Part shown: one piece after another, positions 59,839 through 64,000 of the stretch | How the letters are laid out: the number at the start of each line of letters is the position of its first letter | How positions within the stretch are numbered: the first letter of the stretch is position 1 | NCBI RefSeq assembly: GCF_001644645.1 | Contig: NZ_CP011390.1 | Location: forward strand, 2,910,001 to 2,974,000 | Length of the DNA stretch: 64,000 bases | Direction: 5' to 3' | From: Flavisolibacter tropicus | GTDB lineage: Bacteria; Bacteroidota; Bacteroidia; Chitinophagales; Chitinophagaceae | Translations under genes and position numbers: made by a program | Notes under the pieces: generated by a model | Databases searched by the model: none | Seen by the model: the letters and a program-made list of their open reading frames with translations, nothing else | What the model was told of the DNA's origin: nothing

Positions 59839-61263
59839 TTAGGACTTGTTTTTTTGACGGACCGCTAATATTTCATCAACCTGTTCTTCGGTTACTTTTT
59901 TAGCGATTATTCGTTTGTCTTTGTCTAACAAATACAAGGTAGGAAAACTCTGAACATCAAACAATTGGGAATACCCAGGAACACCAGCATCAATACGTGC
60001 TTTTTCATCGGCCTTGGAATAGTATACATGCACCCAATCATTAAGTTTGTGATCATGGATCATATTCATCCAGTCTTTCTTAGAGCCTTCTGTTTCCTTA
60101 GCTAATCCAAACATTTGTACACCCTGTGCCTTCCATTTACTGTGAAGCAGGCTATCCAGCTTTGGCACTAATTCCTTACAATGCCCACAGGTAGGATCCC
60201 AAATTACTAATAATGTATAAGGAGAATTTACGCTATACAGGTTTATCTTTTTTCCACTGGTATCAGGAAGTTCCACATCAGCAGCTGGAGTGCCCATAAT
60301 ATTTGCCATCAGGCTATACGCACGGTCGGTGATCACTTTCTTTCCTTGCTCATTCAGCCAGGGATAGGTTTTCTGGGAAAAGTATTTTTCATACAGGTGT
60401 ACAAATACCTTGTCTTCCCACATATACTTCTGGTTCAGATAGCGGTTGACATATTTCACCAGCAGAAAGCGTTGCATGTCTTCACTAATGCTGGCATAAC
60501 CCAGCATCCAATCCAGTTCCTTGATCACAGAGTCAGCATCCGGATATACCAATTGCTCAAAATAGCGATCTAACCGGGCTTCAAAAAATGGCGTACGTGC
60601 CAGGCGATCATCCCAAAAGTTTACACCATCCCAGTAATGTGCCTTGAAATAGTGGTAGCCAAATAGTGAATCAGTCTTGGCTTCCGGGGCATTCTTGGGT
60701 ACCTCTGGATCTCTCATGGCCTTTAGCAAAACAGTCAGTAAACTGTTAGGATTTTTGGTCATGATATTCACACGGTAATCGTGAATCTGTTTATTAACCG
60801 CTATAATCTTTTGAGTAAGTGCTACTGAGTCTTGCGGCTGTGCCGTGCGCTGTTTGTATAAAGCATCCAGCGTTTTGCCATTGGAAGCCATATACTGCTG
60901 ATACGCCCTGAACTGGGCATTATCGGGCGAGTTTTGGAATGTAATGGTTTTAGCAATGGTAGCGGTATCGGCTATCACGCTAAACCTCTGATTCTTGTCT
61001 ACCAATATCTCAAAGTTCTGTGAGCGGTCGGGGTAGCCAATCAGGTAAATACCTCCACCCAGCTTTTTAGAACCTTTAAAGACACCTTCGCTTTTCTCAT
61101 TCAGCTTTACGGAGTCGATAATGGGTAGCGTTTTACCAAAGTAATGACCTAAATAAATGTATTGATTCTTAAAGGGCTTCAGCGTTACCTTAATCTCGTA
61201 AGCGTTCTGAGCACTGGCCGTCAGGCCCACAGCAAGGGCAAGGAGTGTGTTTACTATTCGCAT
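59839..61263 (-). CDS. Thioredoxin-like protein with N-terminal DUF4369-type domain
   Basis: A 474-residue exported protein: signal peptide (LLALAVGLTASAQ), an N-terminal beta-rich domain (NAYEIKVTLKPFKNQYIYLGHYFGK..., ~18-110) followed by helical linker, and a C-terminal thioredoxin fold with LLVIWDPTCGHCKELVPKLDSL. The active pair is CGHC and is followed by FPTLYLLDKDKRIIA. Proteins of this layout in Bacteroidota are periplasmic disulfide reductases. It lies immediately upstream of the parvulin gene, so a joint role in envelope protein folding is likely. Confidence 0.83.
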   Translation of the reverse strand: MRIVNTLLALAVGLTASAQNAYEIKVTLKPFKNQYIYLGHYFGKTLPIIDSVKLNEKSEGVFKGSKKLGGGIYLIGYPDRSQNFEILVDKNQRFSVIADTATIAKTITFQNSPDNAQFRAYQQYMASNGKTLDALYKQRTAQPQDSVALTQKIIAVNKQIHDYRVNIMTKNPNSLLTVLLKAMRDPEVPKNAPEAKTDSLFGYHYFKAHYWDGVNFWDDRLARTPFFEARLDRYFEQLVYPDADSVIKELDWMLGYASISEDMQRFLLVKYVNRYLNQKYMWEDKVFVHLYEKYFSQKTYPWLNEQGKKVITDRAYSLMANIMGTPAADVELPDTSGKKINLYSVNSPYTLLVIWDPTCGHCKELVPKLDSLLHSKWKAQGVQMFGLAKETEGSKKDWMNMIHDHKLNDWVHVYYSKADEKARIDAGVPGYSQLFDVQSFPTLYLLDKDKRIIAKKVTEEQVDEILAVRQKNKS

Positions 61264-61385
61264 TTCGGTAGCAATGTGCCATAAAAATAGAGAAACAATA
61301 CAGAACCAATTGATTTTGTCAGGTTAAAGAGATGCAAAAGGGAGATAAGAGGAGAAAAGAGAGGGAAAGAGGAAAAGAGGAAAGG

Positions 61386-61525
61386 AATAATGAGCAATGA
61401 ACAAGGAAGGAAAAGCTGCGAGCTATGAGCTATGAGAAGAAGTCCACGGTTGACAGATGACAGTCCACAGAAGGAAAGAAAATGTTCAATACCCAATAAT
61501 CAATGTTCAAGGGACAAGGAAGAAG
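61386..61525. repeat. Heptad-periodic repeat, 20 units in unbroken register
   Basis: The longest array: AATAATG, AGCAATG, AACAAGG, AAGGAAA, AGCTGCG, AGCTATG, AGCTATG, AGAAGAA, GTCCACG, GTTGACA, GATGACA, GTCCACA, GAAGGAA, AGAAAAT, GTTCAAT, ACCCAAT, AATCAAT, GTTCAAG, GGACAAG, GAAGAAG. All 140 nt keep the 7-nt phase while the motif theme changes at least three times. It lies in an 816-nt gene-free region (61264-62079); the purine-rich part before it (61320-61385) has no strict register. Confidence 0.75.
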
Positions 61526-61575
61526 AGAACTTGCTCTGCGGGGAGGGTTTTCGTATCTTTAGGCTCTTCTCTTTT

Positions 61576-61597
61576 AGAGCCTATTCGGCTCTTTTTA
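61576..61597 (+). terminator. Orphan terminator-like hairpin
   Basis: AGAGCC-TATTC-GGCTCT followed by TTTTTATTA. No gene ends just before it, so it may mark a lost gene or be part of the repeat region. Confidence 0.5.
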
Positions 61598-61651
61598 TTA
61601 CACATTTCCTTATTATATCTGATTGGATTTCTACCGGCTTTGGGGTGGCGG

Positions 61652-61801
61652 GATACGGGTGAGGGATCGGCCGGGGATGGGGTGAGATACGGGTGAGGTA
61701 CGGGTGAACCCACAGGACAGGTACAGGCTTATATGAAGATACTAGGGCGTTACCATTAGGTTACTATGGCATTACTGAGGCTTTGCTATGAAGTAGCCAT
61801 G
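61652..61801. repeat. Two 11-bp-period tandem arrays
   Basis: First, GATACGGGTGA at 61652 and 61686 and GGTACGGGTGA at 61697, with a more degenerate stretch between. Second, five 11-mers from 61747: GCGTTACCATT, AGGTTACTATG, GCATTACTGAG, GCTTTGCTATG, AAGTAGCCATG. The GGTAC/GTTAC core and the 11-nt period match the 13652 array. Confidence 0.62.
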
Positions 61802-61940
61802 AAGGAAGAACGGTAGAAGGGGAAAATATTAGGGGCGTTTATCATGTAACGGATTTGGGGCTACCTATAAAAGTATGCTGCCTGTAGGGGGGCTTTTTAT
61901 TTATCAGCGTTTTTGGTCTTCTGCCTTTGAGTGCAGGCTA

Positions 61941-61968
61941 CTCACCATTGACCATTCACGAGCTAAGC
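61941..61968. repeat. Heptad-periodic repeat, CTCACCA theme
   Basis: CTCACCA, TTGACCA, TTCACGA, GCTAAGC in register. On the other strand this reads GTGAATG-GTCAATG-GTGAGTA, the same theme as 13749. Confidence 0.62.
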
Positions 61969-61969
61969 C

Positions 61970-61990
61970 CTCCCCTTTAGGGGCCGGGGG
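61970..61990 (-). repeat. Single CCCCTAAAGGGG element terminus (inverted)
   Basis: Read on the minus strand it is CCCCCGG, then CCCCTAAAGGGGAG. Fourth copy in the window of the same end as 7461-7654 and 18046. Confidence 0.6.
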
Positions 61991-62050
61991 CATGTGCTTG
62001 CTTTCCTATCACTCGTTATAAACCTCTTAAACTGCAAGGCTTCAACGGGA

Positions 62051-62071
62051 AACTACCAACTATCGCCTACT
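62051..62071. repeat. Short heptad repeat before rlmD
   Basis: AACTACC, AACTATC, GCCTACT, the theme of the 49787 array, ending 8 nt before the rlmD start codon. Confidence 0.45.
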
Positions 62072-62079
62072 TTTACAGC

Positions 62080-63489
62080 GTGAGAAAAAAGAAGAATATT
62101 GTTTTAGAGAACGTAACGGTAGCCGATTACGCAGCAGAAGGTAAATCACTGGCCCGGCAGGACGGAAAAGTTATTTTCATTGAAAATGTAGTGCCCGGAG
62201 ATGTAGTAGACATTCGTTTGACCAAGAGCAAAAAAGACTGGGCAGAGGGCTACCCTATCCAGTTTCACAGTTATTCTAAAGAAAGAGCTACCCCATTTTG
62301 CCAGCATTTTGGCGTATGTGGCGGTTGCCAGTGGCAGATGCTGCCCTACGAAAAGCAGTTGCAATACAAGCAGCAGCAAGTGTTTGACAACCTAACCCGT
62401 ATTGGCAAGGTGGAGCTGCCTGAGTTTCAACCTATTATTGGCGCCCAGGACGATAAGTTTTACCGCAATAAGCTGGAATACACGTTTAGCACAAAAGAAT
62501 ACTTGCCGGCAGGCAGTTTTAATAAAGAAGACAAAGCACAAAGCCTGCGCCCCGTTGTTGGCTTTCATGCCAAAGGCTTCTTTGACAAAGTAGTAGATAT
62601 TCAAAAATGCTGGCTGCAGGAAGACCTGACCAACCAGATCCGCAACAGTATTCGCCAATATGCTTACGATCATAAACTTTCCTTTTATGATATCCGTGAG
62701 CACCAGGGCCAATTACGCACCATGCAGGTACGCCTTTGTACTACTGGAGAACTAATGGTGAATATTGTGTTTGGCGAAGACAATGAACAGAGGCGCAAAC
62801 CGCTGCTGGACTATGTGCAGCAAACATTCCCACAGATCACTACCTTATTATATACCATTAACTTAAAAAAGAACGACTCCATGTTTGACCTGGAGCCGCA
62901 GGTGTACAGTGGTAAAGGATATGCTATTGAAAAATTGGAAGACTTCCAGTTCAAGATCGGCCCTAAATCTTTCTTCCAGACCAATACCAAACAAGGTGAA
63001 CGTCTTTACCAGATAACCCGTGAGTTTGCAGAGCTTGATGGCAGCCAGGTTGTTTACGACCTCTATTGTGGCACCGGCAGTATTGGTATTTTCTGCAGCA
63101 AGGGCGCTAAGCAGATCGTTGGTGTAGAAATGATTGATGCAGCTATCCAGGATGCAAAAGAAAATGCTGCACTGAACAATATTGATCACTCTTTCTTTGT
63201 TAGTGGCGATGTAATAGAGGTGTGTAATGACGATTTCTTTGCCCATCATGGCAAACCCGATGTGATCATCACCGATCCGCCGCGGGCCGGCATGCACCCT
63301 AAGCTGGTAGAGAAAATTCTAGAGATGGAAGCTCCTACCGTAGTGTATGTAAGCTGTAACCCGGCAACACAGGCAAGAGACTTGCAGTTACTGGATGCGA
63401 AGTATAAAGTAACCAAGGTACAGCCCGTAGATATGTTTCCGCATACGCACCATATTGAAAACATCGTACAGTTGAAATTAAAAAGCTAG
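62080..63489 (+). CDS. rlmD: 23S rRNA (uracil-C5)-methyltransferase
   Basis: A 469-residue SAM-dependent methyltransferase of the TrmA/RlmC/RlmD family, starting at GTG. A TRAM domain covers the first ~60 residues (VTVADYAAEGKSLARQDGKVIFIENVVPGDVVDIRL). The [4Fe-4S] cysteines are C74, C80 and C83 (CQHFGVCGGC), and SAM motif I is VYDLYCGTGSIG. The catalytic cysteine is in VYVSCNPATQARDL at about C427. RlmD modifies U1939 in E. coli, and that is the best guess in Bacteroidota; the close relatives RlmC and TrmA cannot be fully excluded. Followed 4 nt later by the rhomboid gene. Confidence 0.9.
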   Translation: MRKKKNIVLENVTVADYAAEGKSLARQDGKVIFIENVVPGDVVDIRLTKSKKDWAEGYPIQFHSYSKERATPFCQHFGVCGGCQWQMLPYEKQLQYKQQQVFDNLTRIGKVELPEFQPIIGAQDDKFYRNKLEYTFSTKEYLPAGSFNKEDKAQSLRPVVGFHAKGFFDKVVDIQKCWLQEDLTNQIRNSIRQYAYDHKLSFYDIREHQGQLRTMQVRLCTTGELMVNIVFGEDNEQRRKPLLDYVQQTFPQITTLLYTINLKKNDSMFDLEPQVYSGKGYAIEKLEDFQFKIGPKSFFQTNTKQGERLYQITREFAELDGSQVVYDLYCGTGSIGIFCSKGAKQIVGVEMIDAAIQDAKENAALNNIDHSFFVSGDVIEVCNDDFFAHHGKPDVIITDPPRAGMHPKLVEKILEMEAPTVVYVSCNPATQARDLQLLDAKYKVTKVQPVDMFPHTHHIENIVQLKLKS

Positions 63490-63493
63490 ATAG

Positions 63494-64000
63494 ATGAGCG
63501 ATTTTAAAACAAGACCGGATTCGTTTCCTCCTATTGTAAAAAACCTGATCATCATAAATGTTTTAGTATTTGTAGCGCAGCTAACGCTAGGCATTACTGA
63601 TAAGATCATGCTGTACCCAATTCAGTCTCCTCAATTCGCACCCTACCAGATAGCTACCCACATGTTTGCCCATGCGCCAAACATGTATTTTCATATCATT
63701 TTCAACATGTTTGCGCTCTGGATGTTTGGGAGAGTATTAGAGAATGTATGGGGACCGCAGCGTTTTTTATTTTTTTACCTTGTCTGCGGTGTAGGGGCAG
63801 CAGCCTGCCACTTGGCTGTACAATATATTGCCTGGCAAAATATGGATGCAGCCATCGCAGTAGGCGATATGGCAAAGGCACAGACATATGCCAATTCACT
63901 AGCACCCGCTTTAGGCGCCTCTGGTGCTATTATGGGTATTTTTGCCGCTTTTGCCTACCTGTTTCCCAACACAGAAATGTTTATCATGTTTATTCCGTTT
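63494..64000 (+). CDS. Rhomboid intramembrane serine protease (3' end beyond the window)
   Basis: The visible 169 residues start at an ATG 4 nt after rlmD. They have the rhomboid layout: a short polar N-terminus, a first membrane helix (LIIINVLVFVAQLTLGI), HIIFNMFALWMFGRVLENVWG, and the nucleophile serine at S143 in ALGASGAIMG. The catalytic histidine in the last helix lies beyond the window end. Rhomboids cut transmembrane substrates within the inner membrane. Translation is probably coupled to rlmD. Confidence 0.93.
   Translation, partial: MSDFKTRPDSFPPIVKNLIIINVLVFVAQLTLGITDKIMLYPIQSPQFAPYQIATHMFAHAPNMYFHIIFNMFALWMFGRVLENVWGPQRFLFFYLVCGVGAAACHLAVQYIAWQNMDAAIAVGDMAKAQTYANSLAPALGASGAIMGIFAAFAYLFPNTEMFIMFIPF

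Noticed and set aside
61254..61713. Several open frames on both strands in the repeat-rich gap
   Set aside because: They cross heptad arrays and purine tracts; none has a start context, signal or domain.

Overview
The window looks like a chromosomal segment from a Bacteroidota bacterium, most likely of the Chitinophagaceae. The gene set points there: a long-form IspG, GH3-family protein, TIGR02757, DUF2911, DUF2490 and DUF2784 proteins, an outer-membrane barrel/TonB-receptor-like protein with a CarboxypepD_reg domain, many lipoproteins, a deoxyhypusine-synthase-like protein, and few Shine-Dalgarno sites. Several genes carry promoters of the Bacteroidota type (TTTG, about 19-22 nt, TAnnTTTG). 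The genus assignment is inference. No rRNA, tRNA, CRISPR array, prophage or intact insertion sequence was seen.

Layout. 1-7.5 kb: the end of an ArsR regulator, a metallo-beta-lactamase/rhodanese sulfur protein, a lipid A-type acyltransferase, nadB, a YhhN protein and ispG. 7.5-13.3 kb: a MITE-like element, a two-gene BatB/BatC-like unit, a class D beta-lactamase, small lipoproteins and kbl. 13.3-18.3 kb: two repeat-rich intergenic stretches around an ECF sigma/anti-sigma/outer-membrane-barrel operon and an L,D-transpeptidase. 18.3-25.7 kb: acs, then an inorganic-carbon island (DUF2490, beta-carbonic anhydrase, SulP transporter, second beta-carbonic anhydrase, zinc-ribbon protein) with two small divergent proteins. 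25.8-39.3 kb: rpiB, an M28 peptidase, small envelope proteins, the deoxyhypusine-synthase-like gene, an ACP phosphodiesterase-like gene, tandem DUF2911 genes, asnB, a trans-sulfuration enzyme, an alpha/beta hydrolase and TIGR02757. 39.4-49.7 kb: a large outer-membrane receptor, a Rieske-tailed oxidoreductase, a DUF1328 gene, and an MBOAT/SGNH acyl-transfer pair. 49.9-64 kb: an S41 peptidase, the GH3 protein with a short coupled ORF, lptB, metF, a double-parvulin foldase with a thioredoxin-like partner, rlmD, and a rhomboid protease cut by the window end.

The strongest unexplained signal lies between genes. At more than a dozen intergenic places the DNA is built of degenerate heptamers kept in strict 7-nt register, in one case for 20 units (140 bp). 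Related loci have period 8 or 11. The sequence differs from locus to locus, but the register is kept, and one array passes from one sequence theme to another without losing phase. This resembles the STRR heptanucleotide repeats known from filamentous cyanobacteria. A second dispersed element has the palindromic core CCCCTAAAGGGG and occurs four times, two of them as inverted ends of a roughly 190-bp MITE-like unit.
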